Source of the DNA: Bacillota bacterium
Lineage (GTDB): Bacteria > Bacillota > Clostridia > Acetivibrionales > DSM-1351
Direction of reading: 5' to 3'
DNA length: 64,000 bases
NCBI GenBank assembly: GCA_023391425.1
Contig: JAEWAX010000037.1
Span: 87,305 to 151,304 of the forward strand
Shown here: positions 26,901 through 34,525 of the stretch, one piece after another
How positions within the stretch are numbered: position 1 is the stretch's first letter
Layout of the letters: every line of letters begins with the position of its first letter
Program-made: the position numbers and the translations under genes
Notes under the pieces: model-generated
What the model saw: only the letters and a program-made list of their open reading frames with translations
The model's database searches: none
What the model was told of the DNA's origin: nothing

Positions 26901-27718
26901 TCTTTGTCATCACGTCCCTTGTAAATTTCTTCTCTCGTGGCCTCATAATCATTAAAGGTCTTCTTGATTATATCTGTATATTTACCAGCTTCAAATTTAA
27001 CACTATCAATGCAGGTCAAGAAGGTAGTATGTCTGCAATGGTCGGACCAATAAGTATCAATCATTCTCATTTCTGTTACTGATGGATCACGTTTTTCGTT
27101 ATTTTTAAAATAACCTTGGCAGAACACAATGTCATCAAAGGACATTGCAAAACCCATCTTCTTTAGTAACTCTGAAAGCTGCACTTCATCCATTACTGTG
27201 AAACCTTCTATAATAGCTACATCCTCTGGTTGCTCTACTTCAGTTTTCAAGGTGTCAGGCTTATCCATTTTTGCTTCCTGACTTTCAACTGGATTTATAT
27301 AATAATTTTTTATTGTTGAAAACTCATCATCGGTTATTTTGCCTTCAAGTACTATAACTTTAGCAGCTTTTATTTCTGGCTTTTCACCCTGAGTCAATAG
27401 CTGAATACACTGTGCAGCTGAATCAGCTCTTTGATCATATTGGCCTGGTAAATATTCAACAGCGAAAGCCTTGCAGCTGGCTTTAATTTCATATTCCTCA
27501 TCATATGCATAGTCTACTGGAGGTTCAGAAAATATAGTATTTCTTGCCTTCAAGTAATCTGTATCACTTATTCCCTCTATATCGTACCTATTAATTATTT
27601 TTACAAACTCTAATGTCTTTATTCCCAACGTTTCTTTAAAATCGGACAATAGTCCCTGTGCCTCAACATCATATGGTTGTTTCTTCTCTACAAATAGTCT
27701 TCTAACAGTACTTTTCAT
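23948..27718 (-). CDS. purL: Phosphoribosylformylglycinamidine synthase, single-chain form
   Basis: This 1256-residue cytoplasmic enzyme makes FGAM from FGAR, glutamine and ATP in purine synthesis. The N-terminal PurS-like and linker part is followed by the first synthase half with WSDHCRHTTF and NETHNHPTEIEPFGGAATC, the glycine-rich GGRTGRDGCGGATGSS, and a second AIRS-like half. A C-terminal class I glutamine amidotransferase follows, with the nucleophile Cys in GICNGFQ and IPVFPGTNCEYD at its start. Single-chain PurL is usual in proteobacteria and many Clostridia, whereas Bacillus uses PurS/Q/L. ATG 27718 has AAGGAGG eight bases ahead. It stands alone, away from other pur genes, and no purine riboswitch was seen in its leader. 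Confidence 0.95.
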   Translation of the reverse strand: MKSTVRRLFVEKKQPYDVEAQGLLSDFKETLGIKTLEFVKIINRYDIEGISDTDYLKARNTIFSEPPVDYAYDEEYEIKASCKAFAVEYLPGQYDQRADSAAQCIQLLTQGEKPEIKAAKVIVLEGKITDDEFSTIKNYYINPVESQEAKMDKPDTLKTEVEQPEDVAIIEGFTVMDEVQLSELLKKMGFAMSFDDIVFCQGYFKNNEKRDPSVTEMRMIDTYWSDHCRHTTFLTCIDSVKFEAGKYTDIIKKTFNDYEATREEIYKGRDDKDVCLMDVALLAMKALKKQGKLDDLDLSDEINACSIVVNADVDGKNEEWLVMFKNETHNHPTEIEPFGGAATCLGGAIRDPLSGRVYVYQAMRVTGSGDPRTKMEDTTPGKLPQKKITTGAASGYSSYGNQIGLATGQVTEIYNEGYVAKRMEIGAVIGAAPRKNVVRMEPQAGDKIILLGGRTGRDGCGGATGSSKAHTEESLVTCGAEVQKGNAPTERKIQRLFRNPEVSTLIKRCNDFGAGGVSVAIGELADGLEINLDVVPKKYEGLDGTELAISESQERMAVVVEPKDVEKFINHASMENLEAVVVAEVTEAARLKMIWRGKKIVDLSREFLNSNGAKQRIDIEITAPNDKTYFENYNNMKIDNISEKWIENLQDLNRCSQKGLVERFDSTIGANTVLMPFGGKTQLTPAEGMAAKLPLMKGDTTTGTLMSYGYNPEISTWSPFHGAVFAVVESIAKIAAMGGDYSKARLTFQEYFEKPGKDAKRWGKPLSALLGAYYAQIKLGTAAIGGKDSMSGSFMDLDVPPTLVSFAVDTVNVNNVVSNEFKATGSKVVMLTVGLDENSLPNFEQLDKVYSHIHKMANEKAILSASSIRAGGIAEIISKMAFGNMIGFSFENGIDAGMLFKPFYGSIILELPESVDLVKALNGLEYKVLGVTTDKAEVNVNGTTIGLDMLACKWQEPLEKVFPTKPKKTNELPVEYKFEAKSKAKPTTKVAKPRIFIPVFPGTNCEYDTKKVFENAGGIVETLVIRNMSHLGIEESIKEMEKLINNSQIIMIPGGFSAGDEPEGSGKFIATAFRNPVVSEAVMKLLKQRDGLVMGICNGFQALIKLGLLPFGEIRDIDEGCPTLTFNTIGRHQSCLVNTKITSNLSPWLNNVNVGDIHTIAISHGEGRFTANEDVLKTLETNGQIATQYVDFNGRATYDIEFNPNGSVNAIEGITSPDGRVFGKMGHSERIGSNLYRNVPGQKDQKLFQAGVGYFG

Positions 27719-27752
27719 GAGTAGTCCTCCTTATAATATCTTATACTAAATT

Positions 27753-27902
27753 GCATTTAAAATGTGGTATCATATTTAAACCAGCCGCATCTACGGCATT
27801 AGGGCGAAGCCAGTAAATGTTGTTCAATACTATGAGCCGCTGCATATGCAGCACACCGCGTAAGTAGCGATTTAAAATATGGCTTTTCTATATTTTAAAT
27901 GC
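27753..27902. repeat. 150-bp nested palindromic element between purL and lysR
   Basis: The 336-base divergent gap holds a GC-rich core flanked by an exact 11-bp inverted repeat, GCATTTAAAAT (27753-27763) and ATTTTAAATGC (27892-27902). A second, imperfect pair lies inside (ATATTTAAA and TTTAAAATAT). The core includes GCCG/CGGC and the perfect palindrome GCTGCATATGCAGC (27839-27852). The rest of the gap is AT-rich, with a weak promoter-like TTTACT-N16-TAAAAT at 27981-28008 for the LysR gene. Confidence 0.6.
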
Positions 27903-28054
27903 GAGATAGTATTACATTTAGATGATATCAACTAGGTTATGCCTAGATAATATCAACATCAGTTACCGTTTCTACTTTTCTTTACTTTTAATTATAATAT
28001 GATAAAATGTATTAGTAAAATTAATATTATTAATATTTCATATTAGGAGAACTC

Positions 28055-28948
28055 ATGGATATAAACTTTGAGTTGTATAAAATATTTTATTATTGTGCTC
28101 AAAATAAAAGTTTTTCAATTGCTGCAAGAAAGCTGTTTATAACACAATCTGCAGTGAGCCAATCAATTAAAGGACTCGAAAAACAGTTGGGAGTTACTCT
28201 ATTCTACAGAAAGTCTAGAAATATACAACTCACCTCAGAGGGAGAATTGCTCTTTAGCTATGCATCACAAGCCTTTAACTTTTTGAAAGCTGCGGAGGAT
28301 AAACTTCAGGAGATTGAAGGTCTCCGTGCAGGAGAAATTAGAATAGGTGTCAGTGACTCCATATGTAAATACTTTATTATGCCATATATAAAACAATTTG
28401 GTCAGAAGTATCCCCATGTAGCAATTAAGGTAATTAACAGAACCACACCCCAACTGTTGGAGGTTTTAAAAAGTGGACTTGTTGACATAGTAATTTCTAC
28501 TCTTCCAGTAAACCAAGAAGTGTTTAGTTCTGTTCCCTTTATTAATGTAAATGACATTTTTGTTGCTTCCAAGAAATTTGCACAGTTCCAAAATAAAAAA
28601 GTTGAACTAAAGACTTTGAGTGAGTATCCTCTTATCTTACTTCATTCAGACAGCTCCACTAGAAAATCAATTGATGCCTTTTTTAATCGTCACGGACTTA
28701 CATGCTCACCTGAAATAGAATTAGAGAGCCTTGAGTTACTTGTAGAATTTGCAAAAATAGGAACTGGCATAGCATACGTACTAAGGGAAAGTGCGTTAGC
28801 ATTAATACAAAACGGAGAATTGTTTGAAATTCAACTTAAAGAATCACTCCCTACAAGAGAGGTAGGTATTGTTCAAATGAAAAATGTTGTACTATCAAAA
28901 GCTGTAAATACCTTTATTGATATACTTTTATCTTCGAGCTCCAAATAA
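28055..28948 (+). CDS. LysR-family transcriptional regulator
   Basis: This is a DNA-binding regulator of 297 residues. The N-terminal helix-turn-helix (FSIAARKLFITQSAVSQSIK) is followed by LGVTLFYRKSRNIQLTSEGE and a linker helix. A periplasmic-binding-protein-like effector domain starts at about residue 88 (GEIRIGVSDSICKYFIMPYI). ATG 28055 is preceded by TAGGAGAAC. It is divergent from purL, but 336 bases away and with a palindromic element between them, so control of purL is only a possibility. Its stop codon lies at the very edge of structured repeat copy B. The effector is unknown. Confidence 0.9.
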   Translation: MDINFELYKIFYYCAQNKSFSIAARKLFITQSAVSQSIKGLEKQLGVTLFYRKSRNIQLTSEGELLFSYASQAFNFLKAAEDKLQEIEGLRAGEIRIGVSDSICKYFIMPYIKQFGQKYPHVAIKVINRTTPQLLEVLKSGLVDIVISTLPVNQEVFSSVPFINVNDIFVASKKFAQFQNKKVELKTLSEYPLILLHSDSSTRKSIDAFFNRHGLTCSPEIELESLELLVEFAKIGTGIAYVLRESALALIQNGELFEIQLKESLPTREVGIVQMKNVVLSKAVNTFIDILLSSSSK

Positions 28949-29157
28949 GGGCGATAAAGAAAACTTAGCTTGTGCCGAGCCACTGCGAAGGCAGAAGCTT
29001 AGTTGCACTTATACTCGGAGAGTGTAAAGAAAACTTAGCTTGTGCCAAGCCACTGGCGAAGGCAGAAGCTAAGTTGCAACTTATACTTGTAAAGTGCTAG
29101 AGTTCAGAAAACTTCATCTGAACTAAGTCTTCTTTATCTTCGCGGAGCTAAGTATCT
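28943..29157. repeat. Structured dispersed repeat, copy B (internally duplicated)
   Basis: This copy fills the gap between the convergent lysR and HD-GYP stops. It starts with AAATAAGGGCGATAAAG, which contains the lysR stop, and ends in the right arm AGTTCAG...CTGAACT followed by AAGTCTTCTTTATC. The core stem-loop occurs twice in tandem. In the second, AACTTAGCTT pairs perfectly with AAGCTAAGTT around GTGCC...GGCAG. The outer ends GATAAAGAAAACTTAG and CTAAGTCTTCTTTATC are complementary at 15 of 16 positions. Confidence 0.78.
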
Positions 29158-29164
29158 CCTATCT

Positions 29165-30214
29165 TTATAGAAATTCTTTTATCAAAGAATCTTGCTCATA
29201 TGTAAAATCATAGAAATTGTCATTTACTCGTACTACTGGTGCATACACACACTGATTAGGAACGTACACAACCTCTCCAATTTCTCCATTTTCCATTTTA
29301 ACTTTTGAACCAACATAATAGTTAGGCATATTAGAAAACAGTACCATCATTACTTTAGGATCAACGAAATCAAAGCCAATAGTTTCAAGTTCTTTAAATG
29401 CTTCGAATGGCGTTTGTCTACTTCTATAAACTCTTTCTGAGGTTATGGCATCAAAAATATCGGCTACAGTAAGAATTTTGGAATATAGATTTTTTTGATT
29501 CCCTTTTATTCCAAAAGGGTACCCTGTGCCATCTTCCTTTTCATGATGCATTATTACAGCTCTTTTTACATCATTACTAATATCCTTAATATCTTTAATT
29601 ATCTCATACCCAAAAACGGTATGCCTTTTCATTATTTCAAATTCAGAAGCAGTCAATGGACCTTTTTTATTTAATATTTCTGAAGGAATCTGTGATTTGC
29701 CTAAATCATGGAGAAGCCCAGCCATTACAATATCTTTTACTTGATTACTGCTTAAGTCCATCCATTTCGCTAAGAGCATGGCATAAACAGCTACATTTAT
29801 TAAATGCGAATATGTATACTCGTCTGCAATTCTAACAGAGTTTACACAATCCATAAGAGAACTACAGTCATTTATTTTACTAAAGATATGCCCGGAAATA
29901 TCCTCTGCTTTACTAAAGTCCAATTCTTTGCCAGACGCTAAGTCCTGAATCATTATTTTGGCTATGTTAACATCTTCAATATATTTCTTCTGTGCATCAC
30001 TAATAACACTATTATCTAAATATTCATCTCCATGAATAGCATTGGTTTTATATATGTATACTTTGTTAATTCTAAATTCTTGCAACTTTTTAACTATGTA
30101 CTCAGTAATTAGTGTATCTCCTGGAACAATCATATTCCCTCCAGCAGTATATACATCATCACCTAAAAAGCTACCAACAATATCTTCACTAACATTTACA
30201 TAATTTTGTCTCAT
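29165..30214 (-). CDS. HD-GYP domain protein, probable cyclic-di-GMP phosphodiesterase
   Basis: This is a 349-residue cytoplasmic protein. Residues 1 to about 130 are an uncharacterised N-terminal domain. The rest is an HD-GYP domain with the metal-binding HD in GLLHDLGKSQIP, the HH of MHHEKEDGTGYPFG and the GYP signature. The following DIFDAITSERVYR is typical. It lacks a receiver or membrane segment, so its input signal is unclear. HD-GYP enzymes hydrolyse c-di-GMP, a regulator of pili and motility. A link to the Tad pilus or the chemoreceptor next door is possible but not shown. It is 99 bases downstream of the receptor gene on the same strand. Confidence 0.9.
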   Translation of the reverse strand: MRQNYVNVSEDIVGSFLGDDVYTAGGNMIVPGDTLITEYIVKKLQEFRINKVYIYKTNAIHGDEYLDNSVISDAQKKYIEDVNIAKIMIQDLASGKELDFSKAEDISGHIFSKINDCSSLMDCVNSVRIADEYTYSHLINVAVYAMLLAKWMDLSSNQVKDIVMAGLLHDLGKSQIPSEILNKKGPLTASEFEIMKRHTVFGYEIIKDIKDISNDVKRAVIMHHEKEDGTGYPFGIKGNQKNLYSKILTVADIFDAITSERVYRSRQTPFEAFKELETIGFDFVDPKVMMVLFSNMPNYYVGSKVKMENGEIGEVVYVPNQCVYAPVVRVNDNFYDFTYEQDSLIKEFL

Positions 30215-30313
30215 ATAATTTTACCTACTTTTCATTTTAGTAATGAACAAAAAATATAAACAAAGTCTTGACTTCAGTTGAACTGTTTACCCCATCTGAG
30301 GCTCAGAAATTGT

Positions 30314-31558
30314 TTATAATGTAAATTTTGAAACTTGATCTTTTAACTTCTTTGATGAAATTAAATTATTCTGGGTTGAGTTCTTTACCTCTGCAACTTT
30401 CTCTGCTACTTCAGCTGTCTTGATAGTAATAGTTTCTACTCCATTTGCACTGTCATTAACACTTGTTGAAACTTGCTCTAGTGCATCAACAATATTAGAA
30501 ATAGACTTGCTCATTGCTTTTGAAGAATCATTAAACTCATTCATCATTTCGCTAAATTTAACAGAATCAGAATAATATTGCTCACCAGTATCAATTAATT
30601 TTTGATAATCAGTAAGTACATCCTTATCCATGAAATCCAAAATTACTCCAGCACTGTCAGTCAATGCACCTACTGACTCATTAACAATATTTACTATTTT
30701 CTTTATGTCTGCTGCAGTCTTTGAAGATTGGTCTGCTAACTTTCGAATCTCATCAGCTACAACTGCAAAACCCTTACCAGCTTCTCCAGCCCTTGCAGCT
30801 TCAATTGCAGCATTTAACGATAGTAGATTGGTTTGTTCTGTAATTTGTAATATAGCTTGAGCAAGAATTTCTATTTGTGAAACTGCTCCTGCTTTCTCAA
30901 TAGCGGTCTTGAGTTGTTGCTTAACATTAATGTATATATTATTAGCATTCTCTGCTGATTTAACTGCGCTCTCTTTTATTTCGCTTGCATGCTCACTTAT
31001 TAAGTTAGCCGAGGAAGCTCCTTTTTCTGAATTTTGAGATATTAAGTTAACGTTTTGCATTATTTCTTGGGTACTAAAATTTATTTGGTGGGTAGTTGCT
31101 GCTGATTCTTCCATTGAAGCTGAAAGATGCTCTGTTGTGGATAAAGTATCATCGGTTTTATCCTTTAATTCCTGTGTCATGCTTTCTACTACTTGAGAAT
31201 TATCAATAAGATTTTTTGACGTATCTTGCATCAACCCCAGTATATCTCTTAATGAGCCTCGCATTGAAGACAAATTCTTTGCAAGAAAACCAATTTCATC
31301 TTTTCTTGACTTCATTTTATCATAAGTTTTATCGTGAGATAAATCAAAATTAGCAGTTCTTTCAACGACCTTTACAAGTAGCTTGATTGGGATAGCTAGT
31401 GAAATAATTAGCCAAATACATATTACAATGACAAATACTACAGATATTAGGCCTACTATATAGGCAGGAAAATCAAAGAGTACAAACCCTATTCTACCAC
31501 CAACCATAAAAACCAAAAAGCATATTACTATACTTATTATCTTTTTGCTTATAGACAT
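30314..31558 (-). CDS. Methyl-accepting chemotaxis protein without a sizeable extracellular sensor
   Basis: This is a 414-residue signalling protein. Two close hydrophobic helices (about 7-55) are joined by a very short loop, so there is no room for the usual ligand domain. A HAMP-like linker follows, then the long antiparallel coiled coil with the conserved hairpin tip EQTNLLSLNAAIEAARAGE that contacts CheA and CheW. ATG 31558 has GGGGG ahead. It may sense membrane state or an internal cue, or act as a partner of other receptors. The HD-GYP gene follows on the same strand. No che genes are in the window. Confidence 0.88.
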   Translation of the reverse strand: MSISKKIISIVICFLVFMVGGRIGFVLFDFPAYIVGLISVVFVIVICIWLIISLAIPIKLLVKVVERTANFDLSHDKTYDKMKSRKDEIGFLAKNLSSMRGSLRDILGLMQDTSKNLIDNSQVVESMTQELKDKTDDTLSTTEHLSASMEESAATTHQINFSTQEIMQNVNLISQNSEKGASSANLISEHASEIKESAVKSAENANNIYINVKQQLKTAIEKAGAVSQIEILAQAILQITEQTNLLSLNAAIEAARAGEAGKGFAVVADEIRKLADQSSKTAADIKKIVNIVNESVGALTDSAGVILDFMDKDVLTDYQKLIDTGEQYYSDSVKFSEMMNEFNDSSKAMSKSISNIVDALEQVSTSVNDSANGVETITIKTAEVAEKVAEVKNSTQNNLISSKKLKDQVSKFTL

Positions 31559-31925
31559 TCATGTCGCCCCCAACACAGTAAATTTATTACATTATTTATA
31601 CTATCATATCATTTCTATAATATCTACATTATTTTATATTTATTGCGGTAATATTGTACAATCAGGATAATTATGGTAATTATTTTTAATGTTTTTTTGA
31701 TATTAATACATTCCTGTGAATAAATAAGGTCGAAAACGTTAAAATATGTTAGTAAAAAGGGTTAATTACAATCTATACATGCCTTGTATAAATATGCTAT
31801 TATATGATAAAAGTTGTGTATGGATTTTAATACATGCTTTGAAGCATTAAATTTTTATCTTTATGTTATTATTAATATAAGGCATCTTGTATGCTAAATC
31901 ATATTAAATATAGGAAGGTGATTAT
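31559..31925. other. 367-bp divergent intergenic region
   Basis: This AT-rich region lies between the chemoreceptor and the XRE-cupin gene. It holds a palindrome, ATGCTTTGAAGCAT (31834-31847), followed by ATTAAATTTTTAT. No ORF, convincing promoter pair or riboswitch consensus was seen. It presumably carries both divergent promoters. Confidence 0.4.
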
Positions 31926-32483
31926 ATGTCTGAACAAATAAAGCTAATTGCATCAAGAATTAAGGATTTGAGAGAAATATCAGAGATATCAATTCAAACT
32001 CTTGCAGCTGAGCTTCAGATTCCCGAACAAACCTACCGCTCATATGAAAGTGGCGATACTGATATACCAGTTAGTTTTCTTTATCAAATAGCAAATAGAT
32101 TTAACGTTGAACTTGCAGCTATTCTCACTGGTGATGCTCCAAAGCTTCACACTTACCAATTAGTAAGGAATGGTAAAGGTGCTAGCGTTGAAAGAAGAGA
32201 GCATTATAAATATCATAACCTTGCCAATAATTTTATTGGTAAGAAAGCTGAACCATTTATTGTTACTGTACCTGCTGATTCTGGAAATTCTGAAGTTCAT
32301 TTTAATTCTCACAAAGGTCAAGAGTTCAATTACATAATTGAAGGAACTCTTAAAATTATAATAAATGGTCATGAGCTTATTATGGAAGAAGGAGATTCTG
32401 TTTATTTTGATTCAACTGCAAATCATGGTATGCAAGCTCTAAACGGTAAAGAAGCTAAATTTCTAGCAATTATTCTTAAGTAA
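31926..32483 (+). CDS. XRE-family regulator with C-terminal cupin domain
   Basis: This is a 185-residue transcription factor. Residues 9-63 form a Cro/C1-type helix-turn-helix (LREISEISIQTLAAELQIPE). The C-terminal half is a cupin_2 barrel with HKGQEFNYIIEGTLKI and EEGDSVYFDSTANHGMQAL, carrying the His and Glu positions that can bind a metal or small ligand. ATG 31926 follows GGAAGGTG. The acyl-CoA synthetase gene starts 17 bases after its stop, so the two form an operon. Such pairs suggest that the regulator senses the acid or acyl-CoA handled by the enzyme, which is inference. The family assignment is secure. Confidence 0.9.
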   Translation: MSEQIKLIASRIKDLREISEISIQTLAAELQIPEQTYRSYESGDTDIPVSFLYQIANRFNVELAAILTGDAPKLHTYQLVRNGKGASVERREHYKYHNLANNFIGKKAEPFIVTVPADSGNSEVHFNSHKGQEFNYIIEGTLKIIINGHELIMEEGDSVYFDSTANHGMQALNGKEAKFLAIILK

Positions 32484-32500
32484 CTTAGGGGGAATAGGAA

Positions 32501-34162
32501 ATGTTGAACAAATATCTATCTCAGGTAGATTTCTCTTCGTATGAAGATATTACTAAAAACTACCACGTTAATATACCTGAGAATTTTAATTTTGCATATG
32601 ACGTAGTTGATGAATATGCAAAAACTCAGCCTAATAAAGTGGCTATTGTGTGGTGCGATGAACATGGTGCAGAAGCTACATTCACATTTGCACAATTGAA
32701 AGAATATAGTGATAAAACTGCTAATTTCTTTAAATCTATGGGCATTAAGAGGGGTGACCCTGTTATGCTTGTATTAAAGAGACGTTATGAATTTTGGTTC
32801 TGTATTTTAGCATTGCATAAGTTAGGTGCTGTTACTATACCAGCTACCCATCTTCTAACTTCAAAAGATTTTGTTTATAGAGCTAATGCAGCTGATATTA
32901 AAATGATTGTATGTGTTCCAGACGCAGAGGTAATTAAGCATGTAGAGGATGCCCAGAGCAAATGTCCTTCCCTTATTTACAAAGCACTAGTTTGTGAAAG
33001 TAAAGATGGATGGATAGACTTTACTAAAGCTGTTGATGAGGCTTCAAACGTATTTGAGAGACCTCAAGGAGATCAAGCGTCACAAAATGATGATATTTCA
33101 TTATTATATTTCACTTCAGGAACCACAGGCATGCCAAAAATGGTACAGCATGATTATGTCTATCCTTTGGGACATATCTATACTGCTAAATATTGGCAAA
33201 ATGTAGTTGATGGTGGCTTACATTTAACTGTTGCTGATACAGGTTGGGCCAAGGCTGTTTGGGGTAAGATTTATGGTCAGTGGCTAGCAGGTAGTGCTGT
33301 TTTCGTATATGACTTTGATAAATTTGTACCAAAAGAATTGCTAGAAATTATATCAAAACATAAAGTAACTACATTCTGCGCTCCACCTACAATTTATAGA
33401 TTTTTGATTAAAGAAGATCTAACAAAGTTTGATTTAAGTTCTCTACAATACTGTGTAGTTGCAGGTGAGCCTCTAAATCCTGAAGTCTTTAATCAATTTT
33501 ACAAAGCTACAGGAATAGAGCTCAAAGAAGGTTTTGGACAAACAGAATTAACAGTTGTATTATCAACTACTCGTTGGACAGAAGCAAAACCTGGCTCAAT
33601 GGGAAAAGCTTCTCCAGGCTATGATATTGATTTGATAGACGAAAATGGTAATTCATGTCAAGACGGTGAAGAGGGCCAGATTGTTATTCGTACTGATAAA
33701 AGCAAACCAGCTGGAATGTTTGGTGGATATTACAGAGATGCTGCATTAACACATAAAGTATGGCATGATAATATCTATTATACAGGCGATATGGCTTGGC
33801 GTGATGAGGAGGGTTATTTCTGGTTTGTAGGTAGAGCCGATGATGTTATTAAGAGTTCTGGTTATCGAATAGGACCTTTTGAAGTCGAAAGTGCACTTAT
33901 TGAGCATCCTGCTGTTTTAGAATGTGCTATAACAGCTGTACCTGATGAAATCAGAGGTCAGATTGTAAAAGCCACTGTTGTTCTGACAAAGAATTATACA
34001 GCAAGCAATGAGCTAGTCAAAGAGCTTCAAGAGCATGTAAAAAAAGTCACTGCCCCATACAAATACCCTAGGATAATTGAGTTTGTTAATGAACTTCCAA
34101 AAACTATCAGCGGTAAAATAAGACGTGTAGAAATCAGAGAAACTGATGATACTAAGAAGTAA
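32501..34162 (+). CDS. AMP-forming acyl-CoA synthetase
   Basis: This is a 553-residue adenylate-forming enzyme that activates a carboxylic acid to its CoA thioester with ATP. The P-loop-like motif YFTSGTTGMPKMVQH is followed by GEGF-type EGFGQTE, the Asp-containing YYTGDMAWRDEEGY, the hinge GRADDVIKSSGYRIGP and the C-terminal catalytic Lys in ELPKTISGKIRR. Its overall similarity is to acetyl- and medium-chain acyl-CoA synthetases, so a short or medium-chain acid is likely, but chain length cannot be read. ATG 32501 has AGGGGG and AGGA ahead. It follows the XRE-cupin gene in an operon closed by a strong terminator. Confidence 0.9.
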   Translation: MLNKYLSQVDFSSYEDITKNYHVNIPENFNFAYDVVDEYAKTQPNKVAIVWCDEHGAEATFTFAQLKEYSDKTANFFKSMGIKRGDPVMLVLKRRYEFWFCILALHKLGAVTIPATHLLTSKDFVYRANAADIKMIVCVPDAEVIKHVEDAQSKCPSLIYKALVCESKDGWIDFTKAVDEASNVFERPQGDQASQNDDISLLYFTSGTTGMPKMVQHDYVYPLGHIYTAKYWQNVVDGGLHLTVADTGWAKAVWGKIYGQWLAGSAVFVYDFDKFVPKELLEIISKHKVTTFCAPPTIYRFLIKEDLTKFDLSSLQYCVVAGEPLNPEVFNQFYKATGIELKEGFGQTELTVVLSTTRWTEAKPGSMGKASPGYDIDLIDENGNSCQDGEEGQIVIRTDKSKPAGMFGGYYRDAALTHKVWHDNIYYTGDMAWRDEEGYFWFVGRADDVIKSSGYRIGPFEVESALIEHPAVLECAITAVPDEIRGQIVKATVVLTKNYTASNELVKELQEHVKKVTAPYKYPRIIEFVNELPKTISGKIRRVEIRETDDTKK

Positions 34163-34175
34163 TTGGTACTAATAT

Positions 34176-34216
34176 AAAAGGGCAACAACAGAAAAAATTT
34201 CTGTTGTTGCCCTTTT
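34176..34216 (+). terminator. Strong terminator after the acyl-CoA synthetase gene
   Basis: A perfect 19-bp stem pairs AAAAGGGCAACAACAGAAA (34176-34194) with 34198-34216 around a three-base loop. The 3' arm ends in TTTT. It begins 14 bases after the stop codon. Confidence 0.9.
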
Positions 34217-34291
34217 CGCTTACATTTGCATTAAATTGGAATGAACGTTATATAATACTACCTATTTCGATATGGTATAACGTGGGGCAGT

Positions 34292-34378
34292 ATGATTATT
34301 CCAGTACAAATTTATCTATTATTAGGAGTGTTAGCATTCATTTTATCAAAATATATAAATAAAAAACAATCTACATAA
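34292..34378 (+). CDS. Possible 28-aa single-helix membrane peptide
   Basis: A short frame between two terminators encodes a peptide beginning MIIPVQIYLLLGVLAFIL and ending SKYINKKQST, that is, one hydrophobic helix with a positively charged C-terminal tail, as in known small membrane proteins. A TATAAT at 34251-34256 with TTGCAT 19 bases upstream could be a promoter. GGGG (34284-34287) is a weak ribosome site. Its own hairpin terminator follows eight bases after the stop. This tidy promoter-ORF-terminator layout is suggestive, but the ORF is short and could be chance. No function is known. Confidence 0.45.
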   Translation: MIIPVQIYLLLGVLAFILSKYINKKQST

Positions 34379-34385
34379 AATACAA

Positions 34386-34412
34386 AAAAGGAAGTCTCAA
34401 TGACTTCCTTTT
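34386..34412. terminator. Bidirectional terminator
   Basis: AAAAGGAAGTC (34386-34396) pairs with GACTTCCTTTT (34402-34412) around TCAAT. A-rich and T-rich flanks allow it to act for the small ORF on the plus strand and for htpG on the minus strand. Confidence 0.8.
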
Positions 34413-34525
34413 ATATTTTTATTATCAACACTATTTTTTAAACATAGCCATCTATAAAACTCTTATACTCAATACATTTATTAATAACTTTTTCTTATTA
34501 TATTGATTTATTACTGGTTTAACAT

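Noticed and set aside
27719..28054. Purine riboswitch in the purL leader
   Set aside because: The conserved junction and loop sequences of the guanine riboswitch could not be found; the GC-rich palindrome has a different layout.
28943..29157. Integron attC sites or a known riboswitch
   Set aside because: No integrase or matching core sites (RYYYAAC/GTTRRRY) were found, and the copies lie at gene ends rather than in leaders of metabolic genes.
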